From Hyphomicrobiaceae bacterium UBA2767 (GTDB taxonomy: Bacteria > Pseudomonadota > Alphaproteobacteria > Rhizobiales > Methyloligellaceae), in the NCBI GenBank assembly GCA_002352635.1, contig DEIT01000035.1:1-10526 (forward strand): a DNA stretch of 10,526 bases, written 5' to 3'. The translations under genes were made by a program, and so were the position numbers. The notes under the pieces were generated by a model. That model was not told the origin of the DNA. It ran no database searches and was given only the letters and a program-made list of their open reading frames with translations. Of this stretch, positions 1-7,124 are shown piece by piece (position 1 is the first letter of the stretch; the number at the start of each line of letters is the position of its first letter).

Positions 1-443
1 CCCGAGACCAGATGGCGTGTCTTGGGGTGGTCCGGATCGCCGAAGCGCAGCGCGTTGAGGTTGGCAACAGGGCGCGCGCCCATCGTGAATACATCGCGCA
101 TGATACCGCCGACGCCGGTTGCAGCTCCCTGATAGGGTTCGATGAAGGAGGGATGGTTGTGGCTCTCCATCTTGAAAATGGCGGCATGTCCGTCACCGAG
201 ATCGACGACCCCCGCATTCTCGCCAGGGCCCTGGATGACTTGCGGTCCCTCGGTGGGCAATGTCTTCAGCCACACCCTGGAGGACTTGTAGGAGCAGTGT
301 TCGGACCACATAACCGAAAAGATTCCAAGCTCGGTCAGGCTCGGCTCGCGCCCGAGAACGCCGATAACCCGGTCATATTCGTCACCCGTCAGGCCGTGCT
401 CGGCAACGAGCTCCGGGGTCATTGCGGCCGCCTCCGCCGTCAT
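1..443 (-). CDS. purL: Phosphoribosylformylglycinamidine (FGAM) synthase, synthetase subunit PurL, 5' part
   Basis: Catalyses the ATP-dependent conversion of FGAR to FGAM (step 4 of cytosolic de novo purine synthesis), using ammonia delivered by PurQ. Only the first 147 codons are present; the gene runs off the left edge. Visible family motifs are SEHCSYKSS (residues 47-55, with His49 matching the conserved active-site histidine), the GPGENAG loop (72-78) and MESHNHPS (92-99) followed by EPYQGAATGVGG, the nucleotide/metal-binding core of the AIR synthase-related fold. The short N-terminal lead before these motifs fits the small PurL that works with separate PurS and PurQ, both of which lie directly upstream. 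The chosen ATG (441-443) shares its A with the purQ stop (TGATG), which argues for translational coupling; a second in-frame ATG at 420-422 is possible. The family assignment is secure. Confidence 0.97.
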   Translation of the reverse strand, partial: MTAEAAAMTPELVAEHGLTGDEYDRVIGVLGREPSLTELGIFSVMWSEHCSYKSSRVWLKTLPTEGPQVIQGPGENAGVVDLGDGHAAIFKMESHNHPSFIEPYQGAATGVGGIMRDVFTMGARPVANLNALRFGDPDHPKTRHLVS

Positions 444-1132
444 CAGTGGAGTGCCTCAATGAGTGTGTCGAACATCGGCTTGCCATCAGTGCCGCCGAGC
501 GCCGCGTCTGCGAGGCGTTCGGGGTGTGGCATGAGGCCAAGCACCGTGCCGCTTTCATTGTAGATGCCGGCAATGCTACGCCGGGAACCGTTGGGGTTGG
601 CCGTCTCGGTCAAAGCACCCGAAGTGTCACAATAACGGAACGCGATGCGGTTTTCGCCCTCCAGACGATCGAGTGTCTCTTCATCCGCAAAATAGTTGCC
701 GTCGTGATGGGCGATGGGGATGCGGATCACCTGATGCTTCGCGTAGCCGCGAGCAAAATCGGTGTCATTGCGTTCCACATTCAGTAAAACATCCTTGCAG
801 ACGAACTTGAGTGAGGCGTTGCGCATCAGCACTCCCGGCAGCAGTCCGGATTCGGTCAGCAAATGAAAGCCATTGCAGATGCCAAGCACGGGCGTGCCTG
901 CTTTTGCTTTTTTGATCACATCGCGCATGATCGGAGAGTGAGCGGCCATGGCGCCAGAGCGCAGGTAGTCGCCATATGAAAAGCCGCCGGGAAGCACAAT
1001 GAGATCGGAGTCGGGAACCTGGCTGTCCCGATGCCAGACCATGGCAGGCTTGTTTCCCATCGCCGCTTCCAGGCTGACGGCAACGTCGCGGTCGCAGTTG
1101 GAGCCGGGAAATACGATTACGGACGCCTTCAT
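443..1132 (-). CDS. purQ: FGAM synthase glutaminase subunit PurQ
   Basis: Glutamine amidotransferase subunit of the PurSQL complex: it hydrolyses glutamine and passes ammonia to PurL. The 229 residues are a single class I (triad) glutamine amidotransferase domain, normal length for PurQ. Visible landmarks are the N-terminal FPGSNCDRD (8-16), the oxyanion region LPGGFSYGDYLRSGA (47-61), the nucleophile elbow GICNG with Cys86, and MPHPER with His203 and Glu205, completing the Cys-His-Glu triad. The ATG (1130-1132) overlaps the purS stop by four bases (ATGA), and the stop overlaps the purL start by one base, so purS, purQ and purL are probably translated in a coupled way at similar levels. Nothing is missing or unusual. 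Confidence 0.98.
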   Translation of the reverse strand: MKASVIVFPGSNCDRDVAVSLEAAMGNKPAMVWHRDSQVPDSDLIVLPGGFSYGDYLRSGAMAAHSPIMRDVIKKAKAGTPVLGICNGFHLLTESGLLPGVLMRNASLKFVCKDVLLNVERNDTDFARGYAKHQVIRIPIAHHDGNYFADEETLDRLEGENRIAFRYCDTSGALTETANPNGSRRSIAGIYNESGTVLGLMPHPERLADAALGGTDGKPMFDTLIEALH

Positions 1133-1374
1133 GCGCCCTCCAGTTCGTAAGAGTAGTTTTCAATGACCATGTTGGCCAGAAGTTGCTCGCACATGCGCTC
1201 CACGGTCTTTTCGGCGGTCGCGCGGTCAGTTTCATCGAGTTCAATCTCGACATACTTGCCTTGCCGTACGTCACCGATTCCATCAAAGCCAAGCGCGCCA
1301 AGTGCGTTGGCAATGGCCTTGCCCTGCGGATCGAGGACGCCGTTTTTTAAAGTGATTTTGATCCGGGCCTTCAT
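1129..1374 (-). CDS. purS: FGAM synthase subunit PurS
   Basis: Small structural subunit that bridges PurQ and PurL and is needed for ammonia channelling in the three-part FGAM synthase. The 81-residue product starts MKARIKITLKNGVLDPQG and continues with the conserved NALGALGFDGIGDVRQGKY stretch, matching the PurS alpha/beta fold and its usual length of about 80 residues. The open frame continues upstream to an ATG at 1480-1482, but that extension of 36 residues overlaps the purC end and has no PurS similarity. I therefore take the ATG at 1372-1374, preceded by a weak purine-rich GGATGGA. It lies 43 bases after purC and overlaps purQ by four bases. Confidence 0.96.
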   Translation of the reverse strand: MKARIKITLKNGVLDPQGKAIANALGALGFDGIGDVRQGKYVEIELDETDRATAEKTVERMCEQLLANMVIENYSYELEGA

Positions 1375-1417
1375 TTGTCCATCCGGTCCGAGTGTCGAGG
1401 TTTCAGTTGATACGCTG

Positions 1418-2185
1418 CTACTTGGAACTAACGAGAACCGGTCCGGAGCCGTCACCGGGTCGGTTGTCAACGAACACGCCAAGCCGGCGTGCGACTTCTT
1501 GGTACGCTTCGATCAACCCGCCGAGATCCTGGCGGAACCGATCCTTGTCCATCTTGTCCTGGGTCTCGATGTCCCAAAGCCGGCAGCAGTCCGGGCTGAT
1601 CTCGTCGGCGAGAACGATGCGCATCATCTCGTTCTCGAATAGCCGGCCGAATTCTATTTTGAAATCGACCAGTCGGATGCCAACACCCAGAAAGAGCCCA
1701 GTCAGGAAATCGTTGATCCGCAGCGACAGCGCGATCATCTCGTCGATTTCTTGAGGGTTAGCCCAGCCGAATGCCGTGATATGCTCTTCCGAAACGAGCG
1801 GATCATCGAGCTCGTCGGACTTGTAGTAAAATTCAACAATGGAGCGGGGAAGCTGTGTTCCCTCGTCGAGGCCAAGCCGTTTTGCGATTGCGCCGGCGGC
1901 CGCATTGCGGACCACGATTTCGACCGGAATAATTTCTACTTCGCGGATGAGCTGCTCGCGCATGTTGAGGCGCTTTACGAAGTGCGTAGGGATGCCGACC
2001 TCGCCGAGCCGCAGGAACAGGTACTCGGAGATCCGGTTGTTCAGCACGCCCTTGCCTTCGATCTGGTCGTGCTTCTTGTTGTTGAACGCCGTCGCATCGT
2101 CCTTGAAATGTTGGACGAGCGTACCCGGTTCTGGGCCTTCGTAGAGGATCTTGGCCTTACCCTCGTAGCGCCGCCGCCGGCTCAT
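1418..2185 (-). CDS. purC: Phosphoribosylaminoimidazole-succinocarboxamide (SAICAR) synthase PurC
   Basis: Joins CAIR and aspartate with ATP to make SAICAR, a later step of the same purine pathway as PurSQL. The 255-residue protein shows the N-terminal YEGKAKILYEG nucleotide-binding strand, the first SAICAR synthetase signature around IIPVEIVVRNAAAGA (about residues 85-99), the second signature LVDFKIEFG (about 172-180), and DEISPDCCRLWD, where the first Cys stands where many homologues have Thr. The ATG (2183-2185) has a good Shine-Dalgarno AAAGGA about eight bases upstream. It is the first gene of the minus-strand purC-purS-purQ-purL cluster, so a promoter should lie in the 343-base gap upstream; I could not identify a convincing one. 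Length and motifs are normal. Confidence 0.98.
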   Translation of the reverse strand: MSRRRRYEGKAKILYEGPEPGTLVQHFKDDATAFNNKKHDQIEGKGVLNNRISEYLFLRLGEVGIPTHFVKRLNMREQLIREVEIIPVEIVVRNAAAGAIAKRLGLDEGTQLPRSIVEFYYKSDELDDPLVSEEHITAFGWANPQEIDEMIALSLRINDFLTGLFLGVGIRLVDFKIEFGRLFENEMMRIVLADEISPDCCRLWDIETQDKMDKDRFRQDLGGLIEAYQEVARRLGVFVDNRPGDGSGPVLVSSK

Positions 2186-2528
2186 GGATGCGTCCTTTCA
2201 TGGCTGAGGCGAGTCCGGATCCAATCCGCAATTGCCGCCAACAGCGTGTTATCTCACGCCAAATCCCGTCCGCTCTGCAAGATGTTCAATATGCTCTGTG
2301 CTGCTGTGCGCGCAATCGTTCGCATGCCCACAAGAATCGCCTGAATGTTGTGATGAACCTAGCGGAACAGTCTGCAAGAAACAATCTCCAGACTTGAGCA
2401 TTGATATGCGGCAAGCGGGCAGTTGATTTGCCACCCGTGGCGGGCTATCCCTGCGCGAAGGGTGAGGCTCGGGTGGTGAGTAAACCAATGCAGGCGATTA
2501 GCCGCTGCGCTTTTAGGAGAAGTTGACA
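2186..2528. other. Divergent intergenic region between purC and the zeta gene, with short inverted repeats
   Basis: This 343-base stretch has no credible gene. It must hold the promoter(s) for the minus-strand pur cluster and probably for the plus-strand zeta gene. I see several potential stem-forming pairs in its right half: AGTCTG (2369-2374) with CAGACT (2389-2394); GGCA (2418-2421) with TGCC (2429-2432); CCACCCG (2431-2437) with CGGGTGG (2470-2476), enclosing CCCT (2449-2452) with AGGG (2459-2462); and GCAG plus CG (2490-2496) with CG plus CTGC (2503-2508), followed by CTTTT. A TTGATT (2423-2428) and CTATCC (2445-2450) pair is only a weak promoter resemblance. No known riboswitch or small RNA consensus was recognised. 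Whether the stems form in RNA is inference. Confidence 0.5.
2515..2520 (+). promoter_or_regulatory. Shine-Dalgarno site that decides the zeta start
   Basis: AGGAGA ends eight bases before the ATG at 2529-2531. A TTG two codons earlier (2523) is also in frame but would sit only two bases from this site, so the ATG is preferred. Confidence 0.75.
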
Positions 2529-2855
2529 ATGAATTCATTCGACGATCGTGAGAAGGCCTACGAGAAAAAGTTCGCTCATGATGCGGAACTGAAATTCAAG
2601 GCGACCGCCCGCCGCAACAAGCTGCTCGGTATTTGGGCTGCTGGCCTAATGGGAATGACTGGCGACAAGGTCGATGATTACGCCAAAGGCGTGGTTCTTG
2701 CGGACCTCGAGGAACCAGGCGAGGAAGACGTGTTCCGCAAGATCAGGGGCGATCTTGATGAAGCCAAAATAGAACAGTCCGACCATCAGATTCGCCGCAA
2801 CATGGCGGAGTTGATGGACGAGGCAGTACAACAAATCGAAAACGAGCGCGAGTAA
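2529..2855 (+). CDS. F1Fo ATP synthase inhibitor subunit zeta (formerly DUF1476)
   Basis: A 108-residue soluble, mainly helical protein of the family once called DUF1476 and shown in Paracoccus denitrificans to be the zeta subunit, which binds F1 and blocks ATP hydrolysis by the ATP synthase. Family features are the N-terminal FDDREKAYEKKFAHDAEL (from residue 4), corresponding to the inhibitory N-terminal segment, then FKATARRNKLLGIWAA, the conserved LEEPGEEDVFRKIRGDL (about residues 61-77) and a charged C-terminal helix ending QIENERE. The start is the ATG preceded by AGGAGA; the TTG at 2523 would add only two residues. It is divergent from purC and 21 bases before the aldolase gene, so it may head a plus-strand transcript. 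The family call is firm; inhibitory activity here is inferred. Confidence 0.93.
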   Translation: MNSFDDREKAYEKKFAHDAELKFKATARRNKLLGIWAAGLMGMTGDKVDDYAKGVVLADLEEPGEEDVFRKIRGDLDEAKIEQSDHQIRRNMAELMDEAVQQIENERE

Positions 2856-2876
2856 CGTCTGTCCGGCTCCCAATCC

Positions 2877-3629
2877 ATGGCCAACGCCCCATTTCGCCAA
2901 TCACTCGCGAGCGACACACCGCAGTTAATGGCCTGGGTGACCTATGGTGTCCCTTATGTTGTTGAGCAGATGGGGGAGGCGGGATACGACGCGGTCCTCA
3001 TCGATCGGCAGCATGGGCTCGGGGACCAGAGCGACCTGATTAACTGCCTGACCGCGGCACGTGCGGCTGGTTTGCCCGCTTTGGTCCGACCGCTAAGCCC
3101 TGACGCAGGACTAATTGGCTCAGCACTCGATGCCGGCGCGCAAGGCGTCGTCGTTCCTCTCATAGAGACTGCAGACGATGCCGAGGCTTGCGTGCGTGCA
3201 GTCAAATATGCACCCAAGGGCATGCGCAGTTGGGGGCCTTATCGCAGTCAGCTAATGACGCCCCATGACGATCTTGACGTGGTCAACGCCTGGACCATCG
3301 CCTGTGTTCAGATCGAAACCAAGGGCGCCGTCGACAATCTGGAAGAGATATTAAGTCTGGATGGCCTCGACATGGTGCTGGTCGGGCCGAATGATCTTGC
3401 CACGGCGTTGACGGGCAAGCGCGACATCCGTGCGAGTGAAGTCATTGAAGCTTGCGACTTGATTCTCAAGAAGGCGAGGGAGCGCAATGTCTTTGCAGCG
3501 ATTTTCGCCAACGATATCGATTATGCCAAGCCGCTGTTCGAAGCCGGATGGGATTTGATTACAGTTGGAGCCGATATGAGTTTGCTTGCCGGAGCGGCAG
3601 GAGAGGTCGTCCGCACATTCAAGGGCTGA
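2877..3629 (+). CDS. HpcH/HpaI-family aldolase/citrate lyase domain protein
   Basis: A 250-residue class II (metal-dependent) pyruvate aldolase-type TIM barrel. Family members cleave or form 2-keto-acids such as 4-hydroxy-2-oxo acids; the substrate cannot be read from the sequence. Residues aligning with the characterised HpaI active site are visible: Asp43 and His46 in IDRQHG, Arg71 in LVRPL, the metal ligands Glu147 in VQIETKG and Asp173 in LVGPNDLA, plus the signature GAQGVVVPLIETADDAE (87-103) and YAPKGMRSWGPYRS (111-124). No catabolic operon surrounds it; neighbours are zeta and a secreted protein, so context gives no substrate. The ATG at 2877 lacks a clear Shine-Dalgarno but is 21 bases after the previous stop, and the protein has normal length. 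It ends ten bases before the next start. Confidence 0.92.
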   Translation: MANAPFRQSLASDTPQLMAWVTYGVPYVVEQMGEAGYDAVLIDRQHGLGDQSDLINCLTAARAAGLPALVRPLSPDAGLIGSALDAGAQGVVVPLIETADDAEACVRAVKYAPKGMRSWGPYRSQLMTPHDDLDVVNAWTIACVQIETKGAVDNLEEILSLDGLDMVLVGPNDLATALTGKRDIRASEVIEACDLILKKARERNVFAAIFANDIDYAKPLFEAGWDLITVGADMSLLAGAAGEVVRTFKG

Positions 3630-3639
3630 AGGTCGATCG

Positions 3640-4431
3640 ATGATCCGAAAACTCGCAGGATTTTTCCTGGCAACCGCATTGTTGGTGATGCCTGTATTGA
3701 GCGAGCCGGCCAAGTTCAGGTATCCTCATCTCCCGGAACAGGGGTCTGAACTCTCGGACTGGGTTCCACCAGGCTGGGTGGCAAAAGAGAGTGCCAAAGG
3801 TGATCTGAACAAGGATGGACGCGACGATCTTGCGTTAATCCTGGAGCGTAAGGAACCGGCGCCTCACAGTCGTGGCTGCGGCAAGGATGCAAACGCTTCG
3901 AACGCGTCTCCACGCATTCTGGTGTTTTTGCTGGCCCGGGCAGGAGGCGGCTATCAGCTGTCTGCGGTAGATACCAAAATCGTGTCGCGTGCTGATGAGG
4001 GGGGAATTTTTGGTGACCCGCTGGAGATGTTGCTTGTCGAGCGGGAGTCATTGGTTCTGCACCATTACGGGGGCTCGGCGTGGAGATGGTTCCAGACCTA
4101 TCGTTTTCGCTATCAAGACGACGGGTGGTACTTGATCGGTTTTACCGACGGTTCGAACCACAATGTCTCGCGGCTCAGCACCATGTATGATTACAATCCG
4201 CTTACGGGAAAAATGGAGATTACCGCCTCAGACGAAGATGGGCGGCCGGGTTGCTACGCCTGCCTGTTGGGGGAGAAGTGCCCTGGCACGAAACGTTGCG
4301 ACAAGGGCCGCCGTCAAGCCAAGCGTGAGGTGACTTGGGTGAAAACCAAGAAGAGACCTCTGGTTCGTCTCGACGAGACTTACTGCCGGTATCTGGCTGA
4401 CAAGATATTGCCCATTACACCGCGTTGGTGA
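3640..4431 (+). CDS. Secreted protein of unknown function with FG-GAP/VCBS-like calcium loop
   Basis: I do not recognise a named family with certainty. The 263-residue product has a typical signal peptide (MIRKL, then a hydrophobic run to about residue 19, likely cut after Ser21), so it is probably periplasmic or exported. Residues 54-68 read GDLNKDGRDDLALIL, the D-x-N-x-D-G-x-x-D pattern of FG-GAP/VCBS calcium-binding loops, present once rather than as a propeller set. An aromatic segment HHYGGSAWRWFQTYRFRYQ (141-159) follows, then a cysteine cluster (Cys205, 208, 214, 220) and single cysteines at 80 and 249, suggesting disulfides. The ATG at 3640 is chosen over one at 3586 because it begins the signal peptide and avoids a 44-base overlap with the aldolase gene. 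It converges on purB with a 15-base gap and no visible terminator. Confidence 0.82.
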   Translation: MIRKLAGFFLATALLVMPVLSEPAKFRYPHLPEQGSELSDWVPPGWVAKESAKGDLNKDGRDDLALILERKEPAPHSRGCGKDANASNASPRILVFLLARAGGGYQLSAVDTKIVSRADEGGIFGDPLEMLLVERESLVLHHYGGSAWRWFQTYRFRYQDDGWYLIGFTDGSNHNVSRLSTMYDYNPLTGKMEITASDEDGRPGCYACLLGEKCPGTKRCDKGRRQAKREVTWVKTKKRPLVRLDETYCRYLADKILPITPRW

Positions 4432-4446
4432 TGTGCGGATAAGCAG

Positions 4447-5739
4447 CTAACCGAAAACTCGTTTGAATATCACATCCACATTCTTGGTGTGGTATCCGAG
4501 GTCAAATTTCTCGCGGATGTCTTTCTTCGACAGGGCTTTCAGAACTTCTTTGTCGTTCAGCAATTCGGTTTTGAAGTCCTTGCCTTGTTCCCAGACTTTC
4601 ATGGCGTTGCGTTGAACGAGCCTGTAAGCGTCTTCGCGGCTGACGCCCGCTTGCGTCAGCGCCAGCAGGACGCGCTGGGAGTGAGCGAGTCCGCCGAGCT
4701 TGTCCAGGTTCTGCTTCATGCGTTTGGGATAAACAATCAGCTTGTCGATTACGCCGGCAAGGCGGGCGAGCGCGAAGTCAAGATGCACTGTGGCGTCGGG
4801 CGCGATGCCGCGTTCCACCGACGAGTGCGAAATGTCGCGTTCGTGCCATAGCGCAACATTTTCCATGGCCGGGGTTACTGCGGAACGAACCAGCCGAGCA
4901 AGGCCGGTGAGGTTCTCTGTTAGCACCGGGTTGCGCTTATGCGGCATGGAGGAGGAGCCTTTTTGCTTCTCTGAAAAATACTCTTCAGCCTCCAGCACTT
5001 CAGTACGTTGCAGGTGGCGGATTTCCGTCGCCAGCCTTTCGATGGAAGACGCAACCACACCAAGCGTGGCAAAGTACATGGCGTGTCTGTCGCGGGGTAT
5101 CACTTGAGTCGAAATGGGTTCAGGTTCAAGGCCAAGCTTCGCTGCCACATGGGCCTCGACACGCGGATCAACGGTGGCAAATGTGCCGACCGGACCCGAA
5201 ATTGCGCAAGTGGCCACTTCCTTCCGGGCCATTTCGAGCCGTTCCTTGGCACGAGAAAACTCCGCATGGGCCTGTGCCATCTTCAGCCCGAACGTCGTGG
5301 GCTCCGCATGAATGCCATGGCTGCGGCCGATACAGACCGTGTCCTTGAACTCATAAGCACGGCGCTTAAGTGCCGCGAGCAGAGAATCCATATCCTCAAT
5401 GAGGATATCGGCGGCGCGGACAAGCTGTACATTGAAACAGGTGTCGAGCACGTCTGACGAAGTCAGCCCCTGATGCACGAAGCGGGCTTCCTCGCCCACA
5501 TGCTCCGCTACACTCGTCAGGAAAGCGATGACGTCGTGCTTTACCTCCGCTTCGATTTCGTCGATGCGGTCCACGTCGAAACCGCCACGCTCCCAAATGG
5601 CGTCCGCGGCTTCCATGGGAACAATGCCGAGTTCCGCCATGGCGTCACAGGCATGCGCCTCGATCTCGAACCAGATGCGGTATTTGGATTCCGGCTCCCA
5701 GATTTTGGCCATGGGAGCTCGGGTGTAGCGGGGAATCAT
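4447..5739 (-). CDS. purB: Adenylosuccinate lyase PurB
   Basis: Cytosolic enzyme acting twice in purine metabolism: it releases fumarate from SAICAR (the product of PurC) and from adenylosuccinate. The 430 residues match the short bacterial form of the fumarase/aspartase superfamily. The N-terminus MIPRYTRAPMAKIWEPESKYRIW is characteristic; His68 (EVKHD), His89 (FVHQG) and His141 (GRSHGIHAEPTTFG) fall at the same numbers as the active-site histidines of Bacillus subtilis PurB, and the flexible signature loop GSSSMPHKRNP (261-271) carries the catalytic serine region. The ATG (5737-5739) follows a modest GGA Shine-Dalgarno. It is separate from the pur cluster at 1-2185 but on the same strand; a perfect 7-bp hairpin lies in its leader. 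The gene is complete. Confidence 0.98.
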   Translation of the reverse strand: MIPRYTRAPMAKIWEPESKYRIWFEIEAHACDAMAELGIVPMEAADAIWERGGFDVDRIDEIEAEVKHDVIAFLTSVAEHVGEEARFVHQGLTSSDVLDTCFNVQLVRAADILIEDMDSLLAALKRRAYEFKDTVCIGRSHGIHAEPTTFGLKMAQAHAEFSRAKERLEMARKEVATCAISGPVGTFATVDPRVEAHVAAKLGLEPEPISTQVIPRDRHAMYFATLGVVASSIERLATEIRHLQRTEVLEAEEYFSEKQKGSSSMPHKRNPVLTENLTGLARLVRSAVTPAMENVALWHERDISHSSVERGIAPDATVHLDFALARLAGVIDKLIVYPKRMKQNLDKLGGLAHSQRVLLALTQAGVSREDAYRLVQRNAMKVWEQGKDFKTELLNDKEVLKALSKKDIREKFDLGYHTKNVDVIFKRVFG

Positions 5740-5777
5740 GGTGGATCCAGCGGATGGTTGCGTGCTTTGGCTGGTCT

Positions 5778-5798
5778 AGCAGAGAGTGCGCCTCTGCT
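5778..5798. repeat. Perfect 7-bp inverted repeat in the purB leader
   Basis: Arms AGCAGAG (5778-5784) and CTCTGCT (5792-5798) flank a seven-base loop, in the 73-base gap between the upstream membrane-protein gene and purB. No T tract follows on either strand, so it is not a standard intrinsic terminator. It could be an RNA leader hairpin or an operator; its function is unknown. Confidence 0.5.
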
Positions 5799-5812
5799 CA
5801 ATCACGTAAGGG

Positions 5813-6295
5813 TCAGGGAATTTCGCGTGGTCCGACAAGCGCCAGAAAAATGCCCGGCGCAAGCAGCACCGCGATAAGCCCCAGATTGAATGAGCTAACA
5901 AGAAAAAATGCGAATGTGTAAAACCCGCCGAGTGAGGCCCAATAAAGCCCGGATGGGCTGTAATCATGGGGTCCGGGATTGAGGAGAAAGTTGCTGCCGA
6001 CCTCCAACAGACCGCCAAGCGCACAAAAAACAAGAATGAAAATGATAAGGCCGTAGAAAAAGCGAACTACAAATCCACGATGCGCGGCAAAGCCCTGCAG
6101 CCACCATGCCATCAAACCCGCAATCGCTCCTGCGATGCCGCAAATTCGAAGCGTCACGCGCGCCTGCTCATTCATGACGCGCCCTGGTTCCATGTATTCG
6201 GCCACGAGCACGGCAATCAGACACGCCCCCATAACGGCGGCAAAGAGCACAGCCAGTATAAATCCAACCCCGCGGCCAAATCCGCTCTCTTCCAT
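5813..6295 (-). CDS. Multi-pass membrane protein of unknown function
   Basis: A 160-residue hydrophobic protein that I cannot assign to a named family. Hydrophobic segments lie at about residues 10-33, 47-70, 76-98 and 118-154, the last long enough for two spans, so four or five membrane helices are likely. Polar stretches are short: an N-terminal MEESGFGRG, a loop AEYMEPGRVMNEQAR (32-46) and LLNPGPHDYSPSG (104-116). No catalytic or cofactor motif is visible. The ATG (6293-6295) follows a strong Shine-Dalgarno (GAGGGG, about eight bases upstream), which supports real translation. It lies 94 bases downstream of the DUF2259 gene and 73 bases upstream of purB on the same strand, so it could be co-transcribed with either. 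The coding call is fairly firm; the function is unknown. Confidence 0.8.
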   Translation of the reverse strand: MEESGFGRGVGFILAVLFAAVMGACLIAVLVAEYMEPGRVMNEQARVTLRICGIAGAIAGLMAWWLQGFAAHRGFVVRFFYGLIIFILVFCALGGLLEVGSNFLLNPGPHDYSPSGLYWASLGGFYTFAFFLVSSFNLGLIAVLLAPGIFLALVGPREIP

Positions 6296-6389
6296 TGCAA
6301 TTTCCCCTCGTAAGCCGGTGCAGCTACCCCATTTCGTGAAACCTAACCACGCAACGGGTTCAGCCGCAATTATCTGGTTTGCAAGCGTG

Positions 6390-7124
6390 TTACGGCACCT
6401 GAGCCGTTACTGCAAGAAACCGTCTGTCCGGACCTTCAAATCCATGGGCGTAGAGGCTGACCAGAACAGCAAAAACCCGCTTCCCGCCATTGGGTTCATG
6501 AACAAGGATATCCGATATGGCATAGCGCAGCGAGCAGCCCCGGCTCTTCGGCAGTGACGTATCCGCATGCAGCGTCCGTGACGCTTGCCCGTCCTTCTGC
6601 ATGGTCAGTTTGAAGCCCTTTACCTCTTCGCTCACGAAAGCGGTACATCTGGGGTTTTTGAAGGTCATCTCCTGAAGGGAAAATGTCCAACGCTCGGGGC
6701 GCGCAAGTTGAACCGGATTGGCGTTGACGACAACCTTGTGCGGGTCGGCGGAAAGTTCATCTGGCGGATTGCTGGCGAGCAACCGTCCGGGATTGGATAT
6801 AACGCGCTCGCGCAGAAGGTTACCCGCTTGAGTCAGCACATCACGCCGCGCCCATTTCAACTGCGCACGCTCGTCGCGCAGCAATACCCGAAAAGGCGAC
6901 CCATCGATCCAGCGATCGGACGCGGTGTCGATCGCAAAGATATCCGCGTAGGGAAAGCCTGAACCGTCCTGAACACCGAACTGCTCGAAGGCAAAGGTGC
7001 CGCCGTCCGGCGAAAAGCCCAATATGTGCCGCTCCGCCTTGTCTCCCGCTTGTGCATTGCCTGCACAGGTAAAAAAAAGGACTAGAACCAGCATCACTGC
7101 GTATTTTGACCAAGGGCTGATCAT
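6390..7124 (-). CDS. DUF2259 domain-containing secreted protein
   Basis: A 244-residue exported protein of the DUF2259 family, described only as predicted secreted proteins. A signal peptide covers about residues 1-26 (MISPWSKYAV, a leucine/valine-rich core, then NAQA before GDKAERH). The mature N-terminus carries the family hallmark GFSPDGGTFAFEQFGVQDG (36-54) followed by SGFPYADIFAIDT, which resembles a single beta-propeller blade motif. Two cysteines (160 and 197) could form a disulfide in the periplasm. The ATG at 7122-7124 is chosen because it begins the signal peptide and overlaps the stop of the upstream peptidase gene by four bases (ATGA); an earlier ATG at 7145 would add seven residues. 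The coupling suggests co-production with the P1 peptidase, but no biochemical role is known to me. Confidence 0.87.
   Translation of the reverse strand: MISPWSKYAVMLVLVLFFTCAGNAQAGDKAERHILGFSPDGGTFAFEQFGVQDGSGFPYADIFAIDTASDRWIDGSPFRVLLRDERAQLKWARRDVLTQAGNLLRERVISNPGRLLASNPPDELSADPHKVVVNANPVQLARPERWTFSLQEMTFKNPRCTAFVSEEVKGFKLTMQKDGQASRTLHADTSLPKSRGCSLRYAISDILVHEPNGGKRVFAVLVSLYAHGFEGPDRRFLAVTAQVP

Noticed and set aside
1375..1482. Upstream extension of purS to the ATG at 1480-1482
   Set aside because: It would overlap purC by 65 bases and add 36 residues absent from PurS proteins; the ATG at 1372-1374 gives the normal length.
2249..2488. Minus-strand open frame of 79 codons in the purC/zeta gap
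   Set aside because: No Shine-Dalgarno, no recognisable motif, and a proline/histidine/cysteine-rich composition typical of chance frames; it also crosses the inverted-repeat cluster.
2877..3629. Gln instead of Glu before the active-site His (IDRQHG) in the aldolase as a sign of lost activity
   Set aside because: As I recall, QHG is common in a large HpcH/HpaI subfamily, and the aligned Asp43, His46, Arg71, Glu147 and Asp173 are all present.
6392..6407. ACGGC/GCCGT inverted repeat at the end of the DUF2259 gene as a terminator
   Set aside because: The stem is only five bases, lies mostly in the coding end, and has no T run on either strand.
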